Position numbers and translations under genes: made by a program. DNA of 64,000 nucleotides from Strigops habroptila. Its lineage: Eukaryota > Chordata > Aves > Psittaciformes > Psittacidae. Below, one piece after another: positions 25,501-40,500 of this stretch (its first letter is position 1; each line of letters starts with the position of its first letter). Location of the stretch: positions 31,208,707 through 31,272,706 of the forward strand of contig NC_044283.2 of the NCBI RefSeq assembly GCF_004027225.2. Reading direction: 5' to 3'. The notes below the pieces were generated by a model. It did no database searches. It saw only the letters and a program-made list of their open reading frames with translations, and was not told the DNA's origin.

Positions 25501-28500
25501 AAGAGATTAAAATGACAAGATGTATTAAAAAAAAAAAAAAAGGCTTCTCATTCTGCTGGGATTAACTGGGCATCTTTGGGCACTTACGTTTTAACCTTCA
25601 GCTCCTGACTGTCAGGAACTTTTGGCTTCCAGGCTAGATACCACAGAAGGTGAAAAGGCAGTCCACTGAGCAGGTGCAGACTCTGAAAAGTGCATTCCAT
25701 CGCGGAGGAGGGCAGAAATTGCGAAGTGGGCTTGCAGTCAGGTAGAAATCTGAATTTGGATTTTTTTAGTTGTATTAGTCCTTTACTTACAGACATGCGG
25801 AAAATGTTAAAGTCTCAAACACATTCATTAGTACATTTTATCCAAGGTGTGTGTGGGGGCGTGTGTGTGAAAGATGACAACTGCTTTCACAGCAATGTTC
25901 TATGCCATTCCCTTGTTAGGAGAGAAAAATACCACAAATCATTGTGAAAGGTTGGTGGATTGTAGTTTGAAACTGGTGATTCTGCAATGTATGCTTGGCT
26001 GTGGCTTTTTGGTTAGCAGAGAGCAGTTATTCCAAGCAGACTGGCAAAATTTCTGCACACCTTGCTGACCAGACCATGTGGAGAAAGAAAAATCAGAATT
26101 TGTGTAGTGGCTAGTTTGTCCTAATCTGAGAGCTGCAGCACCTTGAAATTACACTTCAGCTCTAGAGATGTCTTGGTTTTTTGCTAATGGATGACTGTTT
26201 ACTTACAATTTTACAGTTCTTGTGCATTATTGTACTGCAGCATCTCTGCTCCTCAGAGTTAAATGTATATGCATATTCCTTCAGCTTTTCTTTAGGGGTT
26301 GTCTAGATAGATTTAGCTTATCAAGCTCTGAAGACTTCTCTTAGCTGAACTAGAAAACTGAGAGCAGTCCCCAGGCTGTGTCGTTGCAGGGGGTTGTTTC
26401 TTTACAGGTGCAGGACTTTGCCCTCGCTGAATTTCCTAAGGGTGCTGTTGGCCCATTCCTCCAGCCTGTCTGGGTCCATCTGGATGGCAGTCCTGCACAC
26501 AGGCATATCAGCTGGTGTCCCAGGGTGGTGTCATGTGTAAACTTGATGAGTGCTCACTCTTCCAGAGCATTATTTAAGGTGTTGGGCAGCACTGGTCCCA
26601 CAGTACATCCTTGCATTGTGCAGGGTATACTTAAATAGCAACTTTCACTTTGTCAACATGCTGAAGTTTAATACATCAGAGTAGGACAGTATGGCTGCTT
26701 GGCCTTTCAGTAGGAGTTGCCTTGTATCTGCTGTTTGAAGACCAGCCTTGTGCAGCCATTTTTATTAGGACAAGAGAGGATGAGAGATCCATATAGCTAC
26801 TGCCCTCTTGCTCGCAGTTGCTTACAGTTCGTAGGCTGCTTAATTGGGATGGATAAACGTGTAGTTTGAGTGGAGAGGAAAGAGCACCATGAGGTTTTTG
26901 ATCACTTGGGAGTTTCTGAGTTACCTGTTGTGGGGTGGTTATTTTTTAAATATACCATGACCGAGGGTGGAATATAGGTGTAAAAAAAAAGATCTATTCT
27001 CTTTCATAAATGTGGTGACTGATACATGATAACTGTGTACTCCATGCCTGACATACTTGCGCCTCTCTTACTATCCCCAAATCCTGTAATCTGTGGGTAA
27101 TTTCTTAAAGGAAATGCAGCTTTTGTCTACTTTGGATTTTTATGCTTTGGAGATCTAAGGTATCACTGGGTATTGCTGCAAAACCACTTCTGGAGTCTGA
27201 CACCTCTGCCTCAAGAACATAATGTGTGTAAACAGTAAAACCTGTACAACCACAGTTAAAGAAATAACTGTTCTGCAGAGGTGGCTTTTCTTGGGTTAAA
27301 CTTGGCAGCTTCAGATAGATGGAGATGCTAGTTCTCAGGAACTGGGCCTGGAAATGGGAGCCAAAAAACGTAATAAGCAATTGGCATTGTCTACCTATTC
27401 TTGTGGTGAATGTACACAGCAGGAAAGCTGGATAGTGTGTGGCCTTAAGCTTGTATTTTTTAGTGATTGCTCTCCTCGCTTCAATTGAAAAAGAGAAGTT
27501 TAAAATATTCAGTTACATCATTTGCTATTTAAACATCATTTTTACTCTTTCCTTTTTTCTCATTTTCCAGTGACAATGACAAATATTGGAGAAAAAGGTA
27601 AGATTTTTTTTTTTAAGCTATTTGTAAGTGGAATTCATATTTCAGGGTAGTTTACTAGTAAAATTGAGATACAGGTCTAACCTGTTTTAAATAAGTAAAC
27701 TTTTTTGTATTACTCAGCTCCTTTTATTATCCCGCTGTTCCCGAATATTGCTTTAGCTATTCCAAATAGAGATAAAAAAAAATTAGAACTTTTAACTCTA
27801 CTTACTGGCTTTCTGAAGTGTCAACTAATCCTTACTTACTGAACAAGTAAAGCTCATGTAAAACCAGGACTTCTAAAGATGAGCAGCATGTTTGTGCAGA
27901 GTGCAACATACTTAAATGGAAGGTGATATTTTTCTGCATTTCTTCTGTCTTTGAAGAAAGAGGAGCCTTCAGATACATAACCTTTTCAGAAGATAATAAA
28001 ACTGCCTGATTAGTTGTCATCAGAGTTTGTACCCCAAGGCTGTAGCATGTTTAGATTGCTTTTCCAGATGCTGTTTTAATACCACAGCACAAAATGGCAG
28101 TGTAAAGTGTGGGGCTGTGAAGGTTTTGCAGGAAGGGCTTGGGGCTTAAGAGACAAACTGTGTGCATTTTACACTTGTGTAATTCCAGCAGGTTTTACTA
28201 TATCATTGGTGACTTCCTCACTTCTTCTAAATGTTTGCTAATTAATAAACATTTGCTTGAAAACTTTTCAGTTCAATGATCTCTCCCCCAGTATGAAAGC
28301 ATGAGCGTATCTGCAAACTTCAGCACCTGCGGACTTTAAAATAATTCCAGTTTCTTGCTGCTCCATAGTGTGTGTGTGGGAAGACGAGTGTGGTGTTAGG
28401 CATTGCTTAAAAAGCACATTAGAATTATGAGCAAAATGCATCAGGAGCATTACATTTCCTTATTTTTAGCTGCTCAAAGCCTTGGTGAGCTTCCGCCAGT

Positions 28501-31500
28501 TAGGAGAAATTTACCCTGGCTGTGCTTCTGCGCTATGTTCTTTCAAGAGGCAAATAAGGCTCAGACCTACTATAGGTCGCTGCAAATTTCCAGGCAACTC
28601 TAGCCATACTAGCTATTTGTAAATGGGTGGTTTGCAAGCACAGCATACACCGTTTGAAGTCATTTGGGGGTTTTTTCCCAGAAAAAAATGTAAAATACAA
28701 GGATTTCTGCGCAGGGAGCTGAGGACAGCTCTTCTTTTTCTGTCTCAAGGGAACTGAGGTTCCTGTGTTGGACTCTCAACACGCACAGACCCGGTGGAGC
28801 TGCTAGTAGCCCAGGGTCACTTTGTGGTGCAGGTAAATTGGTGGGTAGGTAACCTGGGAGAAGTGATTGGTCAGGACCTCGGCCAGGTTGGAGAACAGAG
28901 GTACATGAGTGAACAAGAAGAGCTTAAGTCTCATGCAGGCTTTGAAGGGGAAACATGGGATAATGTCTTCAGGCTAAAATTTTGTCTTACTCCAGAAGTC
29001 TGAGTTTTTATGTGTGAAAAAGGAATTTTCTTATCAGTCAGTTACCATTATTCTCACAACAGTGAAATATTGATGGAGATTAGTAAATTCATAGTGTACA
29101 GAACTGATGTAACTTGCCCTACCTTGCCCTCACTTTATGCCATGAATATACTGTTGTTTAAAAAAAATACTGATTTAGTTTGTATAAATCAGGGTTTTTT
29201 TTAGAGTTGATAGAAATGTTTTGATAAAAATGTGGACTGTTCCTTCCAGATGCCTGTGCAATAACCAGATGGTCAATAACTGTATTATGCTTGGTGGGGA
29301 GTCCAGTTCCATTGCTTACTTATATTGATGACATTTTTTTTCTGTTTATAGACATGGCATATGGCTCTTTTCCCCTGTCATCCCAAAAGCTTTCTGCGGG
29401 ATTGCTCCTCAGATTTTGTTGGCTTTTGTTTATTGTTTTTTAACTGCCTAGTGAATAAGAATAAATATTTACTGTGTTGCTGCTTTTTTTGAGTAAACAA
29501 ACTTCAACACCAGAAACATTTATTCAGTGTTACTTTTGAGACAAAATTACAGAAACCAAGAACATGCAGATCTACTGTTCCTGCATTTATACACACTATC
29601 ATGCATGTGTTACAGAAAATTATCTAGCACTGAATATCATTATGTATATAAAAACATGGGCTAACCATACAAGGGTAATATTTTGGATTGTGTAGTGAAA
29701 GTACACTTTTCCCTTTATGATGGTTTTTTTTGATGATGAATTTGTAAAAGTTGTGTAAAGGCTATTTGACCATATAGCTGCATATAACCTTGAGCTCCCA
29801 ACGATCTGAGTTCATCTGTACCGCAGAGAAATAGTATTTTTGACTGTTGCTGACCTAGCTGTCCTCTATTTGCTGCTTCTCCGCCTGACTTAAAAAAAAA
29901 AAATCCAACAAAATAGTCTTTCTTGTGCATTAGAGCAAGTTAATCAGGGGATACAAGTATTGGATTTACTGTAGTGAATTCTTGGTACAGTGAGAGATTT
30001 TAAATGAACACCTATCCATCCATGGCAGGCTCTTTTGGAAAGGTAATGTTACCTTCTGTATTCTAGTAAAACAACTCAGCATGGTAAATGTTGACTGGCA
30101 TCTATTAAAAAAATCCAAGAATAAATCACTGGCTGTGAAGAATGTAAAGTAGTGAATGAATATTTGAATTTAAAGAACCTGCAGGTTTTTTAAAACCACC
30201 CTACTGTCCTCCCTCCTAAAAATTTATAAAGCAAATTAACTGGTTATGGTTACTGCTCAGGTATCATATGCATATCTACTTGAAGACTCCCCTCACTGTA
30301 GTCATTGTTTAGGAAGCTTTACTTCCTTTGTGGGATTTGAGGTTTTGGGGTTTGTTTTTTTTTTGGCATGGCTAGAAGTCTCCCTACATGGTTTATAGAG
30401 CTAAAAAAGAGATGCATCAGTTATTTAACAAATGCATAAATGCTTGATAAATAATTATGGGGCTCTAATAGGCTAGTAACTGTTCCCCTCAAACTTTTGT
30501 AATGTATGTATCATGACTTTCCGCACAAAGTCTCTATTTGTCTCACGTAAAGTTGCAGTGCAGTATTTCGTTGTTTAGCTTTCATGGAGGCTCTATTTAC
30601 ATCTGTAAGAGCACTATCTATCTGTGCTGTGTATAGCAGCCATTTGTAAGCACTATAGTATCACTGGTCTGTTTGTATTAATTCTGTTCCTTTTTGATTT
30701 TAGTTGTGTGCCTGGTTGCTTACCACATATTTTTCATGCTGTTCGTCTGGTCATATTGGAAGACAATCTTTACGCTACCAATGAATCCTTCAAAAGAAGT
30801 AAGATAAACTTCACTTTTGTTTCTGAAATAGCCTACTCAAATGCCTGATTTTGTAGTATTTGAATATCTTAGGCTCTGGTCTCACGTAGTTTTACACTGT
30901 AGAAAAATACAGATGGTCGTTAAAGCTGCTCAATAGCAGTAAGATTGCAAACAGTGTAATGACCAAGACAAAAAAAATTACATCTTCTCTTTAAGTTAAG
31001 TTTTAAAGGTTTTTTTAATTGCTTTTTAAAGTTACATTGTGTTTATGATACTAAGAAGGAAAAAGCTCTCCACTTGAAAAATCAGAGCTATTCGAACTAG
31101 CAGCTCAAATCTTTGCATGGGGCAAAAAATTGATTTCCCTGTGTTTAAGACATATTGCCTGTGAGCATCTGTCTGTTGTCCTCTGAATTAGAACTTCTTC
31201 CCCATCTGTTTTGGTATGTAGGAATTTGAGGGTTGTGGCACGAGCACACAAGCAGGTAAGCTGATCCTGGGAAGTCACAGCTGGCTAGGCAGGAAGGGAG
31301 CTAGTGGAGAACAGCTGCGTGGAAAAGAGGTCTGAGTAAACCTATACCCCAAGTCTAAGTCCAGCTAGTATAGAAGTGTTAAAGAAGGAGGATCCAGTTG
31401 TCTTGGAGAATGTTAATACACAAAACCAAGTTCAACATGACGTAGCCTCAAGATAATTGCTTTTAGTACTGTATTAGCTTTTTAAATTATTTTAATTTCA

Positions 31501-34500
31501 TGTTCTTTCTAACATTAAAAAAAACCAAACGAAAAACCAAAACTGTCGATAGCCTTGGTGAAAATCCTCCCCATGCAGCTTCGTACAACCAGCACAACTT
31601 TTTAGCCTCTTGCATCCTGTCTTTGTACAGAAACCCCACAGTCCTCAGTAGATGCATTGTCAGACAACCTCTGAGGTCAAGAAGAATCATGCTGTGGCTG
31701 CTCTGGAGTTTGAAATATCCACAAAACTAATGCTTATTTTGGCATGGACTTGCAACTCCAGTTTCTATAACTACCATGCCAACACAAAATAAATAGCTTG
31801 TGATTTCTGCTGTCTGTTGTGTGGAAGTTCTTTTCTGAATAGTTTTTATTCACTAATAAGATATGTAATTGTGGAAACAAGTAGATAATTCAAAGTAATT
31901 GGCATCTTCCTTGAATTTCACACTGCAGACTTTACTACAGCTTGGGGCAGAGAGGAGTGAAATAAATTAAGAACCCATTTCATCTGGTAATTGCAGCAAA
32001 GTATATGTATGTATATGGTGAGTGTAGTGATAATTAGAAGGGTTTTCAAATTACTGGGCTGATGCCAGTAAAAGACTTCCAAAACATTTTGACAAATCCT
32101 TAGTAATTACAGTGGATTTCAAAGCTATCATACAATGCTACTGGTGAACTTCAAATGGGATATTAAAAGTATTGAAGTTGGGTAATAGAAAGCAGTGCAT
32201 GGTGTTTCTGTGTTCTTTGAATTTACACGATGTTGCTGGCAGTAAGTGACATCTTTGTTGTTCCATGTCTTTTTCCTGATGTACTGGAGCAGAAGTTTGT
32301 AAATGAACTGCTGTACCAACTATAGCAAATACTTGTTTGAAGGCTGAAAACACACGTAAAGCTTTTGTGTTTTCTTTTCATGGATACTGCAGCTGGTGCA
32401 AACCATGCAGCTTGTACATTTCTTTTTAAGCTTATTTCAACTTTATACAAGTGTGAAAAGCTCTAAAGTTCCAGCTGCAGTTTCTCTTTGAGAGACTTTG
32501 AGGGACTTCACTTTAGTGTACGCCATTCTCTACCTGTGTGTACCTGTATGGCGCACTAGCTATATACAAGCATTGCGTGAAGATGGGAGAGAAGATGGTT
32601 TCCTAGGCAGGAAGGTTTTGTAGACTTAGGACCACTCTGAGAACCAATACAAAATGATGGAGCAGTAGCTCCATGTGCATCAAACAGGAAGCATTACAAA
32701 AATAAAGTATTCTGAATCAGGTTTCTGCAGTGAGAAATCCTGTGTATCCCAATATAAATCAATTCAGGTGTTAGCAAGCATGTGTTCTTGCTAGGGAAAA
32801 AAATGAAAGGTAACTTGAGAAACTGATGCTAAATAGTGAAGCTCCAGCTTCTGCTGGAAGATTGTGAGCCTTGTTACAAGGTAGAGTGGTGCCTTCTCTC
32901 TGGAGGGGAGAATAAGCTGCTAACTGTATGTTTGTCTGCTTTCTTAGTTTTACATGCATCACTTCCGTTTAGGGGAAAAAAAAATTATTGTCATGACTAG
33001 CCTTTCTGTAGACATAAACCCTATGCAGAGGTCTTCTATTTCTAGCACACTTTAGAGACAGCCACTTTTCCTGCCAAATATGGACTTCTTTTCAGAGGTG
33101 GTTTTGTATCCTGTTTCTCTGGTAGAGAGACTTTGGCATCTCCCATTTCTAGAAGCTACAGTGACAAAGCTGACTATGTTGCTGTGTTGCAGAGGACTTC
33201 GGATTGCAGGAAATTTGGACTATGTCACGTATATTGTGCATTTCTTTCAATGATGTTTACCCTCTTAGTTCTTACTAGCGCAGTGTTTGTTGTGGACATT
33301 TTGGGCAGTGACAGAAGTTGTCCTTTCATGCAAGATGTTAAGTGGTTATTCTGTCATACAGGACACCCATCTCTTCCTTCTCTCAGCCAGTCTCGAAGTA
33401 AAAACACATCCTGACAGCTGCTGAAGAGAACAGCAAGTCTCCAGTGGGAAAGAATAGAAAAGAAAATATTAGTCACATGAAGAGAAATAAAGCTATCTTT
33501 TCTGCTATTACTAGTAGTGTATTTTCTTTAAGTTAAAGATTGGCACCTAGCTTATATTAACTATATAATATTTAGTATTACAGAAGTAAATTAACTCACC
33601 TTTCAAGGGAATGGTAAGTGCTTGATCCTCTTCTTGAAGAGTGATGCTTATTACTTGTGGAAACATTCAGCATCGCATCAATACCAAATCAGAAATAATT
33701 CTAATTTTGTCTTCAGTTGTCATAAACTAAATTAGGGGTCTTAGGAACACTGGGTTATTTATTGTAGTACCTTGTACATGCTGCAGATCCATCATTATGA
33801 AGTGAATGTTTATTTCTCTTTACATCTCTACAGATTCTTAACTTGAAATTTGCTAACATATCTTTGATTTTAAAAATTATTCCAGTTTCATCTATCATAT
33901 TCAGACAAGGAATCCTTGGAGAGGGAACCTAGAGGTGAATCCCAGCAAGAAGTCTTAAGACGGGCAGCCAAGGATCTTCCTATCTATACACGGACAATGT
34001 CTGGAGGTAAATAGGTGTTCAGGAGAGCACCAAAGGCAGGTGTCTTGATGTACTACGTAAACTGACTAAATAAAAAAATTCAAAGGTTTGAATTGTAGGG
34101 AAGATCTGCTTTTCATCCTTCGTGAAATAAAAAAAGTGACCCAAGAACTTAACTTTAATATAACGTTATACAGCTACATTTATTCAGTGGAAACGTTGTT
34201 GGAAAGTAAATTGCTGCATACAGTTTAGGATTTTAAAGTGGATTGACAATGCCTTGCTAAATGTTTGCAAACTGACATTAACAAATAGCTTGTAATGCTA
34301 ACAAACTGCAGAAGAGGCTGTAGCAGTCATTAACTGCATTGATTTCTTCTTTCATAGGTTGAAAAAAAAAATTAATAAATCACTGTCTGCATGTCATGTA
34401 TAGCTAGATAGATCACAGTAAGAAACTTACTGTTTTACTTGCTGGTTGTTCAGTTGCAAGAACAAAGTAAGAGTTAATCTTAACCTACTGATACTGTAAA

Positions 34501-37500
34501 TTTGTAAATGCTGGCTAGCTAAACAAATCCAGGAGAAAATCTCATATAGTAAATTAAAGCTGTTAGAATAATAGCTTAAAATAGCTGTATTGTTGAACAG
34601 TCTTTAAAGGTTTTACCATCTAGTGAGGGTTTTGTGTATGGGTTTTGTTGATTCATTGGGTTTTTTCGCAGAGCTGAGCGGTTTGGAAGAAAGAGCCCTG
34701 ATTAGCATGATTAGCAGAGATTGCAAAAACTGAGCTTTTTGGCTTCACTCTGCCAGATTCAGCACTGCAAGTACTTACAGAATGCAACTGTTTGTCCATG
34801 CTGAAATGTTTTCCTGAAATGTTTTCTTGCTGGGCTGAGCTGCTAGTATTTACTTTGTGCAGACCTCAGGAATCAAAATGTGTAACTGTACATTGAGATC
34901 TAATCTTGGAACTTTTTCGTTTAGCAATCAGATACTGTGACAGATGCCATCTTGTAAAACCAGACCGTTGCCATCACTGCTCTGTATGCGACAAGTAAGA
35001 AAATATTTTGAATAAGTAATTTTTATGAATTAATGGATTTTTTTCTTGACACAGAGCCCTTGTATTTTATGCATAGATTTTTTTCAGATTTAACGTTTTG
35101 GCATATGAGCTTTTTTTTCCCTCAGATTTTTTTCAGATTTAGTTTTTATATACTTATTTCTAGGGAAGTCTGTAACTTACTCTAATTCATTTGATGGCTT
35201 TCCTGATGCCAACATCGATTACATGGTCTTATACATTCTTTACATAATGGTTAAAATGATGAATATTAATAAAGAACTTTCCTTAAGAATGTAACCAAAA
35301 ATAGCTGATAAACAAAAATTTGCTTCTTTTGTTAGAATCTGAATAAACATCACTACCCATCTCAATCTAATCATGATGTGACTTGCATCTTATCCGAGGT
35401 AATAAACTTAATATCCTATTTTTCATTGGATAACTTGCAGGTTATTTGTTGGGTTTTTTTTAAAGAAAGAAACAACCAGCCATCCCCCCATTTCTAACTG
35501 AAGTCATAAAACACAAGTTTTTGTTTGTCTAACACAAAAGGAAGTTCACGTCCATATTCCCCAGAAGTCTAATTGCTTTTTAATTTAATCTTTCTTTCAG
35601 CTGTTCTTCTCTATGACCTCTCTCCATTTAGCTTGAGTGTCTGTGTGGTTCTCCACTCTTGCCCTCAGTGAATTAAATTTCTAACTTTAGAGAAGGGGCT
35701 TCCTCAGAGGTAGATTTATTCTTAGCTTTAAGGCTGTTCCAAAAGCTCTTCAGCTGATATGCATCAAACCTCTCAACATGATTGTGGGGCAGAGAAGACT
35801 TTCCCTTTGTCCAGCAAAACAGAAGAGGCACTGAAAGAGTAATTGAGCTGAGGCAGAAAGAGGATCTCGGTTGTGTTGTATGGGCTGGTGGTTGTAATGT
35901 AAGATAGGAACATTCTTGTGACTGAGCAGGGTGGAGAACGCAGGATGACCTGTGTTATCCTAAGAAATGTGAGTAATTTGGAGAAGGCTATTAGTTCATA
36001 AGTTTTGAAGAATACCTTAATTTTGTCCTTACCTTGTCACAATTCACTTGCTTCAATTATATCTGATTTTCTTGTGCATGTTTTATTAATGGAGAGTGAT
36101 TCATTGCAAAAATGTTTGGGATTTTTTATACAAGGTAAGTTCTTAAAAACCTGTGTGCATCTGTATATATTTCTATAAAAGCAAATCATGTATTTGGAAA
36201 TACATTTGCTTGTATCAGTAAGTATATAATAATTGAACTATAGAATATAGTTCTGTAGAATATATGGAAACTGAGCCCAGTTTCTAAGGCTCTGTCAGAG
36301 AATAAACAACAGTTGAAAAACCTGTTCAGAATGAAGACCAAATCCTAAAGTTGAAGTTATAGGCTGCATTTTCTTAAATGACTATGCTCTTGACAGAACA
36401 AGTGTTAAGAGTTCGGGTTATCTACAGTTTACTTTTAGGTAAACTATATTATCTGAATTTAAATAGATACCTTTTTAAAATAGATTAGGTAACCAGTAGT
36501 ACATATGGGCAGTTCTTAATCTGTATGTGAATAATTTAAATCTGACACATAACTGTGCTTCTGACTTTTTTTTTCCTTGTGCTTTCTGCGATGCTTGGAA
36601 TTCTGTTGGGTTTTTTTAAGATGCATTTTGAAAATGGATCACCATTGCCCTTGGTGAGTGTACTATTGGCTTTCCTTTCTTACTTTCTGATTTGGTAAAC
36701 TCTTGAGGAGCCTGTTATGAAGGTGATGCTTCACTGTTCCTGCACTTAGATGCTTATGTGAAGTTACTGGTCTTTCAGGACTATTGGAGTTATTTACTGT
36801 GTCTTCTTATCCTAGTTGTGAGGTGTGGAAAGACAAGGGGTAATGGGTTCAAGCTTAAACAGGGGAAGTTTACATTAGATATAAGGAAGAAGTTCTTTAC
36901 AGTGAGGGTGGTGAGGCACTGGAATGGGTTGCCCAGGGAAGTTGTGAATGCTCCATCCTTGACAGTGTTCAAGGCCAGGTTGGATGGAGTCTTGGGTGAC
37001 ACAGTTTAGTGAGAGGTGTCCCTGCCCATGGCAGGCGGGTTGGAACTAAATGATCTGAAGGTCCTTTCCAACCCTAACTATTCTATGGTTCTATGATTTT
37101 TCTTAGACCTATGACTTAGCTATCTCGTGTTTTTACAGTTAGGATGAGCTAGGATTCTGGTCACTAAGAAAACTTGTTTTAAGAATTGCATCTTCATGGA
37201 CTTTTGAGTATTAGTGTGGCTTAGTTGCACTGAATGGTTAAATACTACCTTAGGTTAAAAACCAAAGGGAAAGGCTGTGCCTCGTTCCTCTTACTGAAGC
37301 TACTAGGACAGCTTGAGTGGCCTTGCTGGAAACAGCAAATTAGCTCTTTTAGTTTTATGGGTTCTTTGTTTTCTTTCTATTTTTTCTTCCCTCTCCTTCC
37401 CACCCTCCCTCCTTTTACTTCCATGTCAGCTTGCACAGTGTTTTGTTTTCCTTTTTTCAGCAGCTCTTAGAGCCAGTGGGTAAACAGGATGTGTAATTAA

Positions 37501-40500
37501 TTTTACGTTGGTTTGGCAGGTATCTCATGAACATACTTAAAGATAATTGTTTAGTAAAGTTCAGGTTAAGAGGATTGAGTGGTAGGTATCAGTTCTTTAC
37601 CATATGGAACCAGTCGGAAAAGAAGAATCTCCTGGCAGTGGTAGATGGTTCTAAGCAGCTGGTTTGACCTTCATAAATCAATTTGTCCTGGGGGAGGAAG
37701 GGGTGCAGGGCTTCTGCTGTTTGTCTTGGTCCTGACTACAGCTTCTGACATAATGCAGTATGATTTAAGAGTCTCCCCTTATTTTGCAGCTGCGTGGTAG
37801 ATAGATACGATTGAAAGAAATACTTAACAATATAGGATAGAGTTACTTCCTGTCTGTATTTTTTGCTGTAGGGATATTAGCATGTGAAACTGGCTGATGC
37901 TTAGTGGTGTTAGCATGGTTCTTAAGAAAGAAAAAAACCCAACAAACAAACAAAAAACCTCAAAACAAAACAAAAATACCCACACAGATAAAACCATTGA
38001 ATGCAGAACAAATTTCTTATAGGAAGAAAGGCTGTTTCCTTTTCTCAGCCTTCTTACAGCTGTCCTGTGGAAAGCTGAAAGAAGAATAGCTGTCAGTCTA
38101 TTCTTGGCAAAGTGTCAGTGAAAAGTCTCAATATTACTATATTATTCAGTATTATACACACTTTCATAAGATTTATGGTCTGTTTGGGATCTTTTGAGTT
38201 GTCCTGTCTTAGGATAGTACCTGAAAATGTCCTTCATGTAAGCTTTAATTTCAGAATAAAAATCCATTGCATCAAATAACAAATCATAAACTGAGCACTT
38301 ATGTGTTGTATGAAGGGATAGTGAAGTGGTATTTCGCTAGGGCATAGACTTCTAGAAAAATAAACTCAATTTTCCTATCAATCAGTAGCATTTGCTTATT
38401 TTGCCTGTTTGCAGACTCTTTGTATCCAAACAACATAAACATAACCAGTTTGAGAGAGTATTTACATTGCTCAACATAAACATACCCAGTTTAAGAGAGT
38501 GTTTACACAGCTCATTGGTTTTAATCTAATAAGCAAGCAATGGGTGCAGAAAAGCAAGAGGTGGAGAAGGTACTTGAAAGACATGTAACACTTCTTGATG
38601 GAGAAATGTTCCTTTTGTACTTCAAGTAACAGAAATGCACTAGAAAAAGAGGTATTATCTTGCTCTATTTTTCCTAGTTTCACAGTTCCTTGCTCACCCT
38701 GAAAAAAATAACTGTGAAAGTGGCAAAGACTTTTGAAATACTGCACAGATGCTGATCAAATCCTATATTGGGAAATACAGGGCTATTTTGCCAACAAATG
38801 TAATAATGCAAATCAGTATACTGGGTGGGGTTTGGCCCCCTTGAAAATCTCATTAGGTCCTCTTTGCTTTTTGTCTTGGGATTTTTTGGTGGGAGCAAGA
38901 AAGAAGGGGGAAGGAACCCAAGTGATGCTTAGGGAGACCACAGAAACAGTAATGGGAATTACTACTATTTTAATACTCTGCTATTAGAAGGGTTTCTGGA
39001 GAGAGGACAGGTAAAAATAACCTAGAGAGAGTAAGATGAAGCATTTGGAAGGCAGAGGTAGTAAGATGGTAGTCATGTCCTAGTCCCAGATCGGCTGTTT
39101 TCTCCTTTTTTGGAAGGCTTTGTTTTGGCTGTCACTCCTGTGCTAATGGAAGTGCTGTGATAAACGGAAATATTTAATGCTAATTGCCCTCTAACTACTC
39201 TAAAAGGTTTAAGTGATGCAGAAATAAAAGCATTAGTGATTTCTATGCTAGTGCTGCTGCTACTCATACTGTATATAGATGGAGCTGCAGGCAGAAACGC
39301 AATGGCTTGAGAAATCACTAAAAATATAATTTGTATATAATAACTTTAATACTAACAAGGTGCATTAGGAACACCTTAGGAATAATTTGAAACATCTCTC
39401 TTTTGTCTTTTGAGTCATCTGAAAAGAATTTAGCATCTCCTTAATTCTGTGATGCTTTTTGTTAATTGAGTTGCATCACTTTCAGTGCCTTGTAGGTTAT
39501 TTGCTTGGCATTTTCAGTAAGCTAAGTCTTGAGACAGACAGGATATCTCTTCTTTTTGTACTTCAAAATTAAGTGGTTTGAATGTTACCTGTAATCCAAA
39601 TTGTTAACCTGGACTGTTCTTTTCTATGAATGTTTTAGTGCAATAGCACACCATTATTTAGCCAGTCGTTGGTACATTTATCAGTTTCACTCTTCCTCAA
39701 AAATCGTAGACTTCAAATCTAACCACCTTTCTTGGGTTTTACTATAAGTTCAAATAGTACAATTACAAAACCTTGGTGTTTACTTTCTCTCCAATCTTCT
39801 GATTAACTATTCTCTTCCACTAAGAACTCCTCAGTCTGCAGCTCTGTCAAGATTGAAGAGACTGGAATAATTTATGAAAGTTTATTTTAATGTGTGTACC
39901 ATTTGCAGTAGTACAAAACAACGAGAGAGAAATCTGTCTTTGACTCAAGAAATTCCATCTTTGGGGGATAACATCTCACTTGAAATTTCTTTTCTCACTA
40001 AACAGTGTCATAAAGTAAAAACTGTCCTAAAATAAATACCATGAAAGGAAAATGGGGTTATCAGAGAAACCTGGAATCTGAACTGCTTACAGTTTATCAT
40101 GGAATTTCTTACTCTGACATATTTAACGAAAAAGAACACTTCACTGTGGAGAATTATAAATTGACTTACCAATCAGAATCATGATAAGCTTAAAAAATCT
40201 TATGGGTCTTTTTAATTAGAGCAATCTGTTGTGAGTCCTTCTTAACTGTAGTTGATACAGATGCTTAGCTATTACTGCATGTTTAAATGGCAATGCTAAA
40301 TATAATGTTTGGCCAAGGTGGCATGTTCTGTAAAAGCAAAGCCAATAACAAACCAAACAAACATTTACATCACATGCTGGGAACAGATTTCATGCAGTAA
40401 GTGAAAATTCAATTTCAGTAAGCTGTTGAAAATGGTTTTACCAGGTAAAGGTTTTGGGGTTTTTTTTCTGGTGGTGGTGTTTTGGTTTTTGTTTTGTTAG

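Larger units (their letters stand above)
18366..27570 (+). other. ZDHHC2: ZDHHC2 intron 1 (9.2 kb)
   Basis: The first ~350 bp belong to the CpG island. The rest is AT-rich, with a 27-nt poly-T run (19489-19515), A runs at 20747-20760 and about 25526-25540, a perfect hairpin at 20909-20936, and one CR1 fragment (26400-26612). Open frames such as 24223-24624 are not supported by splice sites or domains. No other gene recognised. Confidence 0.85.

Noticed and set aside
33133-33414. 93-codon open frame with a hydrophobic stretch in ZDHHC2 intron 3
   Set aside because: It lies wholly inside an intron, has no recognisable domain and no matching splice sites, and the expected exons 3 and 4 join in frame without it.
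36758-37009. 83-codon plus-strand frame ending in an [14 protein letters not shown] peptide
   Set aside because: It is the surviving C-terminal end of CR1 ORF2, annotated as a mobile element and not as a host gene.
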